Shown: positions 7,610-15,402, numbered from the stretch's first letter. The stretch: 23,396 nt of DNA from CAYVZZ01 sp964456185 (GCA_964456185.1 CAYVZZ010000027.1:1-23396), one strand, 5' to 3'. Notes: generated by a model from the letters alone, not told the origin. Numbers and translations: made by a program.

Positions 7610-8357
7610 ACATCGACAAAAGCACCTTTTCCGGTACCAACTTCAACGCCGGCATCGCAAATCGCCAAGGCCAGTTGGGCACAATGACTTTGCCTTTACC
7701 CGCCTCAATTGCGGTAACAATCTGTTTGGCTGCTTTTTCCGCACTAATCACAAAAGGCATCTTTTCCATGCCGGGTGCCAGGTCAGTTTTCACAAAACCG
7801 GGATAAATCGCCGTCACGATGACATGCTTTTTGTGCAACTCCATACGGATGGTTTCTAGGTAACGCCCAAAAGCCGCTTTTGAGGCAGAGTAGGACGCGC
7901 TACCCGGAATGCCGACATAGGCTGCAATAGAAGCCGTTCCTGCAATCCGCCCATAGCCTTGCTCGCGAAACAGGCGTGCCGCTGCATCACAGGTTGCCAT
8001 GCCACCCAATAGGTTGATCTCGGTAAGCTTGCGATCCTTGTCAAAATCGCCCTTGCCTGCCGGGTTAACCGTGGTCACACCGGCATTGGCAATTACCGTA
8101 TCCAGCCCACCCAAGGCGTCGCGCACACGCTCCAGAGCGGGCAACACGGCATCCGTCTCGGCCACATCGAGTTTTTCAGCCACAAAACGCTGTTGCGGAT
8201 AACATTCTGTTAATTCATCTGCCAAGGTCTGTAACCGATCTTGCCTTCTTGCCAACAAAGCCACATCGGCGCCGCGTGAGGCAAAGTCGCGCACCAATGC
8301 TTCGCCCAACCCGCTTGAGGCACCGGTAATCGCGACTTTTTTTATTTCCGCTTCCAT
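7602..8357 (-). CDS. Short-chain dehydrogenase/reductase (classical SDR)
   Basis: A 251-residue classical SDR. The nucleotide-binding motif TGASSGLG (11-18), NAG (91-93), the catalytic Asn115, Ser143 and YSASK with Tyr156 and Lys160 are all present. The residues after the second strand (ARRQDR) contain basic residues, which suggests NADP(H) preference. The C-terminus is hydrophobic and basic (PNWPWRFAMPALKLVPEKVLLSMFK), seen in SDRs that sit at membranes and act on lipid-like substrates. The substrate cannot be read. ATG 8357 is preceded by AGAGG at good spacing. It follows the DUF748 gene on the same strand with a 17-base gap, so the two are probably co-transcribed. Confidence 0.9.
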   Translation of the reverse strand: MEAEIKKVAITGASSGLGEALVRDFASRGADVALLARRQDRLQTLADELTECYPQQRFVAEKLDVAETDAVLPALERVRDALGGLDTVIANAGVTTVNPAGKGDFDKDRKLTEINLLGGMATCDAAARLFREQGYGRIAGTASIAAYVGIPGSASYSASKAAFGRYLETIRMELHKKHVIVTAIYPGFVKTDLAPGMEKMPFVISAEKAAKQIVTAIEAGKGKVIVPNWPWRFAMPALKLVPEKVLLSMFK

Positions 8358-8374
8358 CAGCTTGCCCTCTTTAT

Positions 8375-10450
8375 TTATTTGAACAGCGAGAGTATCACGC
8401 CCGATACCTCAGCACCGGTTTGCGGTTTTTCTATGTGAACACGCTCGGCTGCGACATCGTAATGGTCTGCCAAAATATCACGAAACGCCTTGGCACGTGC
8501 TTTAGCTAACTCAAGCAAAGCGGCCTCCAACTCATCACCACTAAGCCCTTCTGCTGTCATCGCCTTGGCGTCGGCTTTATTGGTGCGCCCACTGACCCCC
8601 AACTGCAGGCTGGGTTTATCCGCCAGCAACTCGGCCACGGGCTGCAATGCGTCTACGCTTGGCTTGCTGGCGGCAGTGGCAAATTCCACTTGGCTCAAGT
8701 CGGTACCATAAAGCCCGGACAATAAAGAAAACGGGGATAATGCCGCTTTCTTCAACACGTTAAGCAGCGTGTCCACCACCAAGCCATGGATGTTGACACT
8801 GGGGTCAGATAGGTCACCAGCCATATTTAACGGCAAAGAAATATTGCCATCACCGTCGCGCAGCACCGTTAAGCCAAACTTCACAGGCACATTTAAGGCC
8901 TGCTTAGATGGCACCTCGCTTCCCAAATGGAAGTCGAGCGCACGGATGGTGTTTTGGCTATCAATTTGCGTGCCCTTAAGCGCCAGCTTGCTGTCTACAT
9001 CCAAGTGGCCACGTTTAACTTTATAACCCACAATCGGCGCGACATAAGGCGTTAGCTGGGTCATATCATAACGCTTCAAGTGGGTTGTCAGATCAACCGA
9101 CAGCGCCTTGCCAAATAATCCCAAATTGCCACCCACTTGTAATGGCGCATAGCCATCCAGCTTGGCTTTCAGCGCCACGGCCACCGGCGCTTTGTCCTGA
9201 TTATCCAGTTCACCTAGTGTCAGCTGTAATGGCTGGGCGGCCAACTGAAAGTGTGGCTTAACCGACTGGTCATTAAACACCAAGTGTTTAGCACTGATAC
9301 GCGTCTCACCAATATGCAGGTGCCACGGCTTGTCGGTAGGTTTTTCTGAATCTTCGGGTGATGATTGTTTGGGCTGACCAGAAGTGGACGTCGCCCCTTT
9401 CTCAGGCACTACCAACAAACGCGACAGCGTATTTTCACCCCCATCGAACAAGCTAAATTGCCCTTCTAGCCCGGTCATCGTCACTAAGTTCACAGCAACC
9501 TCACGTTGGGCGCTATTCAGCTTAATGCCTTGGGCTTCTAGTGACTCAAACTGCAATAAAGGTTCATCTGATGCATTCTGGAAAACCAACTGTTGCACGC
9601 TGGCTTCGCCCTTCACCTTCAGCGCTTTGTCGGGCTCTAATTGCACTTCTGCCTGTGCATTCACCCGACCCGACGTTAACTTGCCCTTCACAAAGTTTTG
9701 CAGCCAAGGGTTGCCTTCAGGCAGGCGTAAGGAAGTCAGCTGAACGTCGGCTTCAAGCTGCAACGGCACCAGTCCCAGCTCGCCGCTTATGGTGAGCTTA
9801 CCCGGCGCGGGTGCCGTTTTTTGCTGCCCCGCAGAGGAAGGCAACACCAGCGACAAATCAAAATCAAATGGCTGCTGCTTTTCCAAGGTGACATCGTGAA
9901 GGTGTAAATCAATATGCGAAATCCGCCGAGTCGGCTTTTCCGCCACACTCTTGTCGCTAAAGGTCACTTGGCCATTATTCAACCACACATCGACTAGACG
10001 AATAGACCACTGGACGCTTTTTTGCTTTTCTGTCTTTTTGCTCTCGGTGTTCTTTTGCTTGGGCACTAACGATTGCAGGTTGAGTGTCTTGCCATCGGAC
10101 AAACGCACAATATGAATTGTTGGCGCGACTAAAGCCAAACGGCGCAAATACACCTGATGCGACAAGAGCGGCAGCGCCGATATATCAGCCTGCAGCTTAT
10201 CAAAAGCAATAATCGAATGATCCTGACGACTAATCGCCAGCTGATTTAGGCTGATCTCCCAGCTAAACGGGTCAAAATAGAGGCTGCCAATGGTGACCTG
10301 ACTTTGCGTAAGTTGCGATAGCTTGTCGGCAAGATAGCCCCGCCCCCAATAGGTGACAATCGCAGGCAACACGGCCAAATACAGCACTACCAGCAGTACG
10401 ACCACATATAATGGCCAACGCACTAATCGTTTTTTTAACCGCGATGTCAC
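8375..10450 (-). CDS. DUF748 / AsmA-like protein, membrane-anchored
   Basis: A 691-residue protein with one N-terminal membrane segment (about 13-33) after a basic MTSRLKKRLVR, so the bulk is predicted in the periplasm. The repetitive beta pattern (motifs such as VTIGSLYFDPFSWEISLNQLAI, VYLRRLALVAPTIHIVRLSDGKTLN, and RDGDGNISLPLNMAGDLSDPSVNIHG, here given in part) is typical of DUF748, which is related to AsmA-like proteins. Larger AsmA-like proteins such as TamB and YhdP have been implicated in moving phospholipids to the outer membrane; whether DUF748 proteins do this is unproven. Two low-complexity charged stretches (KQKNTESKKTEKQKS, PKQSSPEDSEKPTDKP) look like linkers. A C-terminal part resembling OmpA-like ordering of AEELAKARAKAFRDIL-type helix is present. 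The start is GTG at 10450 with AAGGGG upstream. Confidence 0.8.
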   Translation of the reverse strand: MTSRLKKRLVRWPLYVVVLLVVLYLAVLPAIVTYWGRGYLADKLSQLTQSQVTIGSLYFDPFSWEISLNQLAISRQDHSIIAFDKLQADISALPLLSHQVYLRRLALVAPTIHIVRLSDGKTLNLQSLVPKQKNTESKKTEKQKSVQWSIRLVDVWLNNGQVTFSDKSVAEKPTRRISHIDLHLHDVTLEKQQPFDFDLSLVLPSSAGQQKTAPAPGKLTISGELGLVPLQLEADVQLTSLRLPEGNPWLQNFVKGKLTSGRVNAQAEVQLEPDKALKVKGEASVQQLVFQNASDEPLLQFESLEAQGIKLNSAQREVAVNLVTMTGLEGQFSLFDGGENTLSRLLVVPEKGATSTSGQPKQSSPEDSEKPTDKPWHLHIGETRISAKHLVFNDQSVKPHFQLAAQPLQLTLGELDNQDKAPVAVALKAKLDGYAPLQVGGNLGLFGKALSVDLTTHLKRYDMTQLTPYVAPIVGYKVKRGHLDVDSKLALKGTQIDSQNTIRALDFHLGSEVPSKQALNVPVKFGLTVLRDGDGNISLPLNMAGDLSDPSVNIHGLVVDTLLNVLKKAALSPFSLLSGLYGTDLSQVEFATAASKPSVDALQPVAELLADKPSLQLGVSGRTNKADAKAMTAEGLSGDELEAALLELAKARAKAFRDILADHYDVAAERVHIEKPQTGAEVSGVILSLFK

Positions 10451-10563
10451 CTGAGTTACCCCTTAACACTTTTGTGAAAAACCCCATTGTGCCATTTAAC
10501 GGGGGTGAATTCCGCCATCGTTCCGGTTAAGCTGCGCGACAGTACTTACTTAGGAATTGCACT

Positions 10564-11037
10564 ATGTCCGAAAACTACCTAATTAATCTATACAACAAGC
10601 TCGCTGCTGTGCCGGCCGGAAAAACTCTGTTCTCACGTTTTTTTGCACGCAAAGCGCCTTACTTCAAAACCATCAGCCCGTATATTAATGAGCTGCGCCC
10701 CCACTTTTGTGAGGTGCAATTCAAGAAGCGCAAAAGCGTAGAAAACCATATTGGCACGGTGCACGTCATCGCTATTGCTAACGGCATGGAAACCGCCATG
10801 GGCGCTTGTGCCGAAGCGTCTATTCCCAAGCACCTGCGCTGGATTCCCAAAGGCATGGATTTGCGCTACACCGCCAAAGCCACCAGCGACATTCGTGTGA
10901 CTGCCGAAATCGATCCGGACAGTTGGGGCGCCAACAAGAATGTGGATGTGATCGTCAAAGCCATGCGTGACGACGATACGGTTGTCGTGGAAGGCGAAAT
11001 CCATTTATGGGTCACCGAAAAACCTAAGAAAAAATAA
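10564..11037 (+). CDS. DUF4442 hotdog-fold protein, putative acyl-CoA thioesterase-like
   Basis: A 157-residue protein with the DUF4442 pattern: an N-terminal helix, NELRPHFCEVQFKKRKSVENHIGTVHVIAIANGMETAMGA given here only in pieces (NELRPHFCEV, NHIGTVHVIAIANGME), and KHLRWIPKGMDLRYTAKA followed by beta strands. DUF4442 belongs to the hotdog superfamily of thioesterases and dehydratases. The substrate is unknown and the catalytic role is inferred from the fold only. ATG 10564 is preceded by TAGGA at eight bases. It is divergent from the DUF748 gene across 113 bases, and is followed by the aminotransferase after 79 bases with its own strong ribosome-binding site. Confidence 0.8.
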   Translation: MSENYLINLYNKLAAVPAGKTLFSRFFARKAPYFKTISPYINELRPHFCEVQFKKRKSVENHIGTVHVIAIANGMETAMGACAEASIPKHLRWIPKGMDLRYTAKATSDIRVTAEIDPDSWGANKNVDVIVKAMRDDDTVVVEGEIHLWVTEKPKKK

Positions 11038-11116
11038 CTAATTTCACTATTGTATTTTTACTTAAAAAGCGCATGCTGGAGGCGTAGTTAATGTAATTGT
11101 ATTCAAGGAGGACACC

Positions 11117-12358
11117 ATGAATACGTTCGAACGCTACGAATCCAACGTGCGCGGTTACCCCCGCAGCTGGCCCGCCATCTTCGACACCGCCCTCAACGCT
11201 AAACAATGGGATGTGGACGGCAAGGAATATATCGATTTCTTTGCTGGTGCCGGTGTGCTTAATTTCGGTCACAACAACCCGGCAATGCGCGACGCCTTAG
11301 TGGACTACCTGCAGTCCAACGGTGTGTCGCATAGTTTGGATATGTCGAGTCGCTCCAAGCAAGATTTCATCGAGCGCTTTCAAGACATCATCCTCAAGCC
11401 GCGTAGGCTGGATTATAAAATGCAGTTTACCGGCCCCACCGGTGCCAATGTGGTGGAAGCCGCCCTGAAACTGGCGCGTAAAGTTACCGGGCGTCGTGAC
11501 ATCGTGGCGTTCAGCAATGCCTTTCATGGCATGACCTTGGGGGCGCTAGCTTGCACCGGCAACGAGAAATTTCGTTATGCTGCTGGTGTCGACCTACCCA
11601 ACGTCATCCGTGTGCCCTTCGACGGCTATCTTGGCGAAGGTGTCGATACTTTGGTCAATATCAAACGTTCGCTGGAAGATCCATCCAGCGGTGTGGCACA
11701 ACCTGCTGCCTTTATCTTGGAAACCATTCAGGCCGAAGGCGGGGTCAACGTTGGACACAAGGCATGGCTGCAAGAGGTGCAAGCACTTGCTCACAAGCAT
11801 GGCGCGCTCTTTATTGTGGATGACATCCAGGTCGCCAATGGCCGCACCGGGCACTATTTCAGCTTTGAAGAGTTGGGCTTATCACCCGATTTGGTTTGCC
11901 TAGGCAAAGGCATCGGCGGCTATGGTACGCCCTTGGGCGTACTGCTGATCAAGCCCGAGCTTGATCAATGGCAACCTGGCGAGCACACCGGCACTTTCCG
12001 CGGACAAAACCTGTCCTTTGTGGCTGGTAGCAAAGCACTGGACTACTTTGCCGATGACGCTTTCCTCCCTGAAGTCCGCCGCAAAGGCGAGGTCATGGCA
12101 AAACGCCTGGCCGGTTTGGCCTCGGAATTTCCCGAATTGGAACACCGTGGCCGCGGCATGATTCAGGCACTCGATTTCGGCAAAGGCGACACCGTGCAAG
12201 CCATCGTCAAAACCGGCTTTGAATCCGGCATTCTGCTGCCCGCCTGCGGGCCGTCTGGTCGCGTCATCAAATTAATGCCGCCACTCACCGTAGAGGACAC
12301 TGTGTTAGAGCAGGGTCTCGAATTGTTCGAGGCCGCTATCCGCCAAAACCTGGGATAA
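11117..12358 (+). CDS. Class III aminotransferase, EctB/DoeD-like (diaminobutyrate--2-oxoglutarate type)
   Basis: A 413-residue PLP enzyme. The pattern closely follows EctB, L-2,4-diaminobutyrate transaminase: YIDFFAGAGVLNFGHNNP (39-55), FTGPTGANVVEAALKLAR (104-121), FSNAFHGMTLGALACTGN, PFDGYLGEGVDTL, VDDIQVANGRTG (234-245, PLP Asp) and the Schiff-base Lys264 in LGKGIGGYG. EctB usually has SKSLSG at the lysine, so this is a diverged member. No ectA or ectC is next to it. Immediately after, 17 bases on, is a DoeA-like hydrolase, which points to breakdown rather than synthesis: a DoeD-like step converting a terminal amine to a semialdehyde with 2-oxoglutarate as acceptor. Expected cytoplasmic. 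ATG 11117 follows AAGGAGG at six bases. The exact substrate is uncertain. Confidence 0.88.
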   Translation: MNTFERYESNVRGYPRSWPAIFDTALNAKQWDVDGKEYIDFFAGAGVLNFGHNNPAMRDALVDYLQSNGVSHSLDMSSRSKQDFIERFQDIILKPRRLDYKMQFTGPTGANVVEAALKLARKVTGRRDIVAFSNAFHGMTLGALACTGNEKFRYAAGVDLPNVIRVPFDGYLGEGVDTLVNIKRSLEDPSSGVAQPAAFILETIQAEGGVNVGHKAWLQEVQALAHKHGALFIVDDIQVANGRTGHYFSFEELGLSPDLVCLGKGIGGYGTPLGVLLIKPELDQWQPGEHTGTFRGQNLSFVAGSKALDYFADDAFLPEVRRKGEVMAKRLAGLASEFPELEHRGRGMIQALDFGKGDTVQAIVKTGFESGILLPACGPSGRVIKLMPPLTVEDTVLEQGLELFEAAIRQNLG

Positions 12359-12374
12359 ACAGGAGGATGACACC

Positions 12375-13535
12375 ATGCGTGATCATGACGAACTGGTTTT
12401 CCCACTGGCCGAATACCAACGCCGCCTGGATGAGCTGCGTGGCCGCATGGCTCGCCGCCATCTGGATGCGGTGGTGATTTCCGACCCGGAAAACCTTTGT
12501 TATTTAACCGGCCACCAGACCACCGGTTACTCTTTCTTTCAAGCCTTGGTTGTGCCGCTGGACGACGAACCGCAATCCGTCACCCGACAAATGGAAGCCT
12601 CCAATATCGAGCACCGCACCTGGATTGAAAAGGCCAATTATTACCAAGACACCGGCGATGCCTTACAGCGTTTGTTTGCCGTAATGAAGCGCATGAATCT
12701 CGCCCACAAACGCATCGGCTATGAGCGCAACAGCTACTTCTTCCCCGCCTATCAGCAAGACCGTTTTCATAATCATTTCAGTGACGGCGAGGTGGTGGAT
12801 TGCTTTGGCATTGTCGAGGCAGGCCGCCTGCGAAAATCGGAAGCCGAAGTCGAGCTCATGCGCCAAATCGGCAAAGTCACCGAAGCGGGCATGCAGGCCG
12901 GTATCGACGCCTGTGAACCCGGCGTCACCGAAAACGACATTGCCGCCGCGGCCTGCTCGGCCATGTTCCGCGCCGGTGGCGACTACCCTGCCGTGCTGCC
13001 CTACATCACCTCAGGCCCACGCACCATGATCGGTCACGCCACTTGGGAAGGCCGCGAAATACAACCCAACGAGCATGTTTTTCTAGAAATGGCCGGCTGT
13101 TTGCAACGCTACCACACCGCCATGATGCGCACTGTGGTGTTGGGCGACATCGGCGACTCCATGCGTGAGGCCGAACAGGTCATGAAAACCGCCTTGATCG
13201 AAGCGCATAAACGCATTCGACCCGGCGTCACCATCGCCGACCTCGACCGTTTGGTACGCAACATCATCAACGACAACAGCAGTGGCGCGACACTCATCAC
13301 CCGTGCCGGTTACTCCATCGGCATTGCCTTCGCCCCCAGCTGGGATGAAGGCTATATCATGAGCCTGAAACAGGGCACCGAGCAGATATTAGAACCCGGT
13401 ATGACCTTTCACCTCATCCCCTGGATGTGGGGCATCGACGGCGACAAAACCTGCGGCATCTCGGATACCATTTTGGTCACCCAAGACGGCTGCGAGTCGT
13501 TCTTTACACTGAGTCGGGATTTTGTGGTGAAGTAA
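12375..13535 (+). CDS. M24-family (creatinase-like) hydrolase, DoeA/EutD ectoine hydrolase-like
   Basis: A 386-residue protein with a creatinase N-terminal domain (DAVVISDPENLCYLTGHQTTGYSFFQALVVP, cited in part: ISDPENLCYLTGHQTTGY at 35-52) and a pita-bread C-terminal domain. It has the text HATWEGREIQPNEHVFLEMAG (H221 to G241, part). The five metal-ligand positions of M24 peptidases look replaced: E238 and T248 for the two Asp, S/Y in GYSIG for the His, no Glu at FHLIPW, and S in GISDT. That is the situation in creatinase and in ectoine hydrolase DoeA/EutD, where a Glu acts on the substrate without metal; E238 is the likely equivalent. Ectoine hydrolase opens the ectoine ring to acetyl-diaminobutyrate. 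The partner deacetylase DoeB is not in the window. ATG 12375 follows AGGAGG; co-transcribed with the aminotransferase. Confidence 0.85.
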   Translation: MRDHDELVFPLAEYQRRLDELRGRMARRHLDAVVISDPENLCYLTGHQTTGYSFFQALVVPLDDEPQSVTRQMEASNIEHRTWIEKANYYQDTGDALQRLFAVMKRMNLAHKRIGYERNSYFFPAYQQDRFHNHFSDGEVVDCFGIVEAGRLRKSEAEVELMRQIGKVTEAGMQAGIDACEPGVTENDIAAAACSAMFRAGGDYPAVLPYITSGPRTMIGHATWEGREIQPNEHVFLEMAGCLQRYHTAMMRTVVLGDIGDSMREAEQVMKTALIEAHKRIRPGVTIADLDRLVRNIINDNSSGATLITRAGYSIGIAFAPSWDEGYIMSLKQGTEQILEPGMTFHLIPWMWGIDGDKTCGISDTILVTQDGCESFFTLSRDFVVK

Positions 13536-13591
13536 GACGCATAAGCCGAAACTTAGTGTAATTTACGATGGAGTCGTTGATTACACTAAGT
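13494..13591 (+). repeat. Imperfect 21-base direct repeat at the 3' end of the M24 gene
   Basis: The 21 bases at 13494-13514, inside the coding end of the M24 hydrolase (codons for ESFFTLS), recur at 13571-13591 downstream of its stop with three mismatches. Both begin GAGTCGTT and contain TTACACT. The 77-base offset suggests a small duplication or recombination scar. The second copy also forms the right arm of an inverted repeat (separate entry). Confidence 0.6.
13551..13591. terminator. Perfect 12-bp inverted repeat between convergent genes (possible bidirectional terminator or operator)
   Basis: Arms ACTTAGTGTAAT (13551-13562) and ATTACACTAAGT (13580-13591) are exactly complementary across a 17-base loop. 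It lies 16 bases after the M24 hydrolase stop and 28 bases before the MaoC-like gene stop on the other strand. The stem is AT-rich and has no T-tract, so it is not a textbook rho-independent terminator. It could be an mRNA-end structure or a protein-binding palindrome. A related sequence TTAATGTAATT occurs at 11088-11098, in front of the aminotransferase. Confidence 0.5.
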
Positions 13592-13618
13592 GTGTTGCCA
13601 CATGTAATGAATACGCAC

Positions 13619-14491
13619 TTACTTTCGATACAGGTGACCAGCCAGGTGCAGCGCGCCATCCGGCCCGATTAGGCGAATCGGTTGACGGCCGTCCGAGTCT
13701 GCTTCAGCTTCTTGCACATCCAGTTGCGCCGAAGGTAACGGCACCGGTTTTAAAAACCGCAGGCCGATTTCTCGAATGGCACCTTGCTCGGCCAGGCTTT
13801 CATAAGTGCGCACAAACATGCCAAAGCCGTGCAACACCTTGGACTTGAAGGGTGACAACTTACCGGCAAGACCAATCCAGTGGATGGGATTGAAATCACC
13901 CGTAAGCAAAGCGAAGTTAAGACCATCGCGCGCATTGGTTTGCCAATGTCCGACGGTTTCCCAATTTGGCTCTGACGTTTTTTGCGATTCGTTCTTGTGT
14001 GTTTTCGGCCCCAGAATAAACGTGACATGCATCTGCGCCACCACCGCATTCGGCGACTTTGCCGTGCCGCTGATAATCTCGATGGACAGTCGTGCGCGGT
14101 TATTCTCTTCTTTCAACGATAACAAGCGCGCCGAAACGTTGATGTCTTCACCGCGAGGCAACGGCGCATTAACGACCATGTCCGCCCCTTGGTTGATAAC
14201 ACCGGCGATGTCATAGCGCGATTGACCAATAATCTGACTGGCTACCGGCAACGCCCACTGGCTGAACATGTGGGGCGGCAATTCATTTTGATAACGGCCT
14301 TCCGCGCCGCTCCAACGGATGTAATGTGACACCAGCTTATCGGACAAGGCGGGCACCACCATTTGAGCCGGCTGAAATTCCGACGGGTTTTGTTGTTGCC
14401 GATTCGGCAGCAGGGTGCTGATTGCCATGCGACCCAATGTTTTAATCATCGTGCCCTGTTGCAGAGCCAGCGACAGCGGAACCTTTGACAT
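13619..14491 (-). CDS. MaoC-like (R)-hydratase/dehydratase, double-hotdog protein
   Basis: A 290-residue protein. The N-terminal half holds a degenerate hotdog (QPAQMVVPALSDKLVSHYIRW, cited in part). The C-terminal half has the MaoC signature: FALLTGDFNPIHW followed by FKSKVLHGFGMFVRTYE, which supplies the Asp and His of the hydratase site (D in GDFNPIH). MaoC proteins hydrate trans-2-enoyl-CoA or act on related acyl-CoA/ACP substrates. The 290-residue, two-domain form resembles eukaryotic-type HTD2/MaoC fusions more than the short PhaJ. The start is ATG 14491 with GGAAAG just upstream; an in-frame ATG at 14527 lacks a ribosome-binding site. It is downstream of mntA on the same strand by 106 bases and convergent with the M24 gene. 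A link to the SDR, FadH and DUF4442 proteins in lipid metabolism is possible but unproven. Confidence 0.83.
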   Translation of the reverse strand: MSKVPLSLALQQGTMIKTLGRMAISTLLPNRQQQNPSEFQPAQMVVPALSDKLVSHYIRWSGAEGRYQNELPPHMFSQWALPVASQIIGQSRYDIAGVINQGADMVVNAPLPRGEDINVSARLLSLKEENNRARLSIEIISGTAKSPNAVVAQMHVTFILGPKTHKNESQKTSEPNWETVGHWQTNARDGLNFALLTGDFNPIHWIGLAGKLSPFKSKVLHGFGMFVRTYESLAEQGAIREIGLRFLKPVPLPSAQLDVQEAEADSDGRQPIRLIGPDGALHLAGHLYRK

Positions 14492-14542
14492 GAATCTTTC
14501 CTTCGAATAGGGAATTAGTGGCAACATCTTGCCGGATTTCGC

Positions 14543-14558
14543 CGCTTATTGATAAGCG
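14543..14558. repeat. 16-base palindrome upstream of the MaoC-like gene
   Basis: CGCTTAT (14543-14549) and ATAAGCG (14552-14558) form a perfect inverted repeat around TG. It lies between mntA and the MaoC-like gene, about 52-67 bases upstream of the latter's start. The size suits a dimeric repressor site; the short loop makes an RNA hairpin less likely. No regulator is identified. Confidence 0.35.
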
Positions 14559-14597
14559 AATGACGACTAAACGCTGCCATTTTCCAGGCTATTTCCC

Positions 14598-14915
14598 TTA
14601 TTTCGACGGATACAATAAAACGAGTTGTGGCTTGATGGCTTCGCGAAATCCATCCGACAACTCGTGCCAGTCGAGCAAATCGACTTTCCATGGCAGGTCG
14701 GACTCCGAAAAGGCCTCTTGGACGGCTGATTTTTTTGCAAGAGACAACGCCTTCTCACCTATAACAACCAAATCCAAATCGGAATAGCGCCTTGCTTTTC
14801 CCGTCACACGCGAACCAAAGGCATAGACTTCCTGGTTGGGCAGACACTCCGTCAATATAGCCAACACCAGCTGATAATGTGCTGACTCAAGTTGAATATG
14901 GGGTTGCGCTTTCAC
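14598..14915 (-). CDS. mntA: MntA-like nucleotidyltransferase antitoxin (type VII toxin-antitoxin)
   Basis: A 105-residue minimal nucleotidyltransferase. The signature GSX10DXD is exact: G34-S35, ten residues, then D46-L-D48 (FGSRVTGKARRYSDLDLVV, part). The third metal-binding Asp is D79 in WKVDLLDW. In the studied MntA-HepT systems, MntA neutralises the HEPN toxin by transferring AMP to a tyrosine next to its active site. Here it follows the HEPN gene with a 4-base overlap (GTGA, start GTG at 14915), as expected for a co-translated pair. Single-domain length fits MNT antitoxins (about 95-110 residues). All catalytic Asp are present, so it is probably active. Confidence 0.88.
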   Translation of the reverse strand: MKAQPHIQLESAHYQLVLAILTECLPNQEVYAFGSRVTGKARRYSDLDLVVIGEKALSLAKKSAVQEAFSESDLPWKVDLLDWHELSDGFREAIKPQLVLLYPSK

Positions 14916-15325
14916 GGCAGCCGCTTCTCTAACTGTGCAACCAGATATTGTGCCTCCTGCAGAAACGCCGGGATTTCTTTAGTCACGTCCAAGGCGATAT
15001 CTTCATCGTACGTATGGCTGGTTTTATTGCGAATATCGCGAAACAACCGCCATTGCGGCCATTCACTGAGCAACAACCCTTGTTCATTACCGCTGCGAAT
15101 CAAATCCGAGAAAGGCATTTGCTGATACGACTGTGATGATGCAGCCTGGGTCATCAAATAGCGTTTCAGCATCTTGTGACTCAGCTCATAGGTGAACTCG
15201 AAACGCTGAATCAAGCCGTCACGCAGCTGGTCATCGTCATGATGTTGCTGATAACGCGCCAAGCCTTCTTCCAGTCGCTTAACGGCTCGAACCAAAGCGG
15301 AAATATCTATTTCATCATTTTGCAT
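14912..15325 (-). CDS. hepT: HepT-like HEPN toxin (HI0074 family, type VII toxin-antitoxin)
   Basis: A 137-residue all-helical HEPN protein. The RNase motif RX4HXY is intact as R99-NKTS-H104-T-Y106 (RDIRNKTSHTYDEDI). Tyr106 is the position AMPylated by MntA in characterised systems. The earlier part (LVRAVKRLEEGLARYQQ, RFEFTYELSHKMLKRYL) matches the HI0074/nucleotidyltransferase-substrate-binding family. HEPN toxins of this type cleave RNA or tRNA when not neutralised. I place the start at ATG 15325, which gives the usual family N-terminus. An AAGGAG lies 18 bases upstream, which is rather far, so ATG 15361 is a possible alternative. It is followed by mntA with a 4-base overlap. A strong hairpin separates it from the aldehyde dehydrogenase gene upstream. 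Confidence 0.88.
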   Translation of the reverse strand: MQNDEIDISALVRAVKRLEEGLARYQQHHDDDQLRDGLIQRFEFTYELSHKMLKRYLMTQAASSQSYQQMPFSDLIRSGNEQGLLLSEWPQWRLFRDIRNKTSHTYDEDIALDVTKEIPAFLQEAQYLVAQLEKRLP

Positions 15326-15372
15326 GTTGTTGTAACCACGAAACTCCTTTTGGGGCAACATACTGGAAGCGG

Positions 15373-15402
15373 CACCTTCGCGCAATGCATGGCGCGAAGG
15401 TG
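15373..15402 (-). terminator. Strong 11-bp hairpin after the aldehyde dehydrogenase gene
   Basis: CACCTTCGCGC (15373-15383) pairs perfectly with GCGCGAAGGTG (15392-15402) around an eight-base loop. The hairpin begins four bases after the aldehyde dehydrogenase stop codon. It has no following T-tract in either direction, so it could end transcription weakly, protect the operon mRNA 3' end, or limit read-through into hepT. The base pairing is seen directly; the function is inferred. Confidence 0.55.

Noticed and set aside
11117..13535. Ectoine biosynthesis operon
   Set aside because: Only the EctB-like gene is present; EctA and EctC are absent and the partner is a DoeA-like hydrolase, which favours catabolism.
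14598..15325. Kanamycin-type resistance nucleotidyltransferase or an abortive infection gene
   Set aside because: The 105-residue size, exact GSX10DXD motif and HEPN partner with RX4HXY fit MntA-HepT. There is no antibiotic-binding domain.
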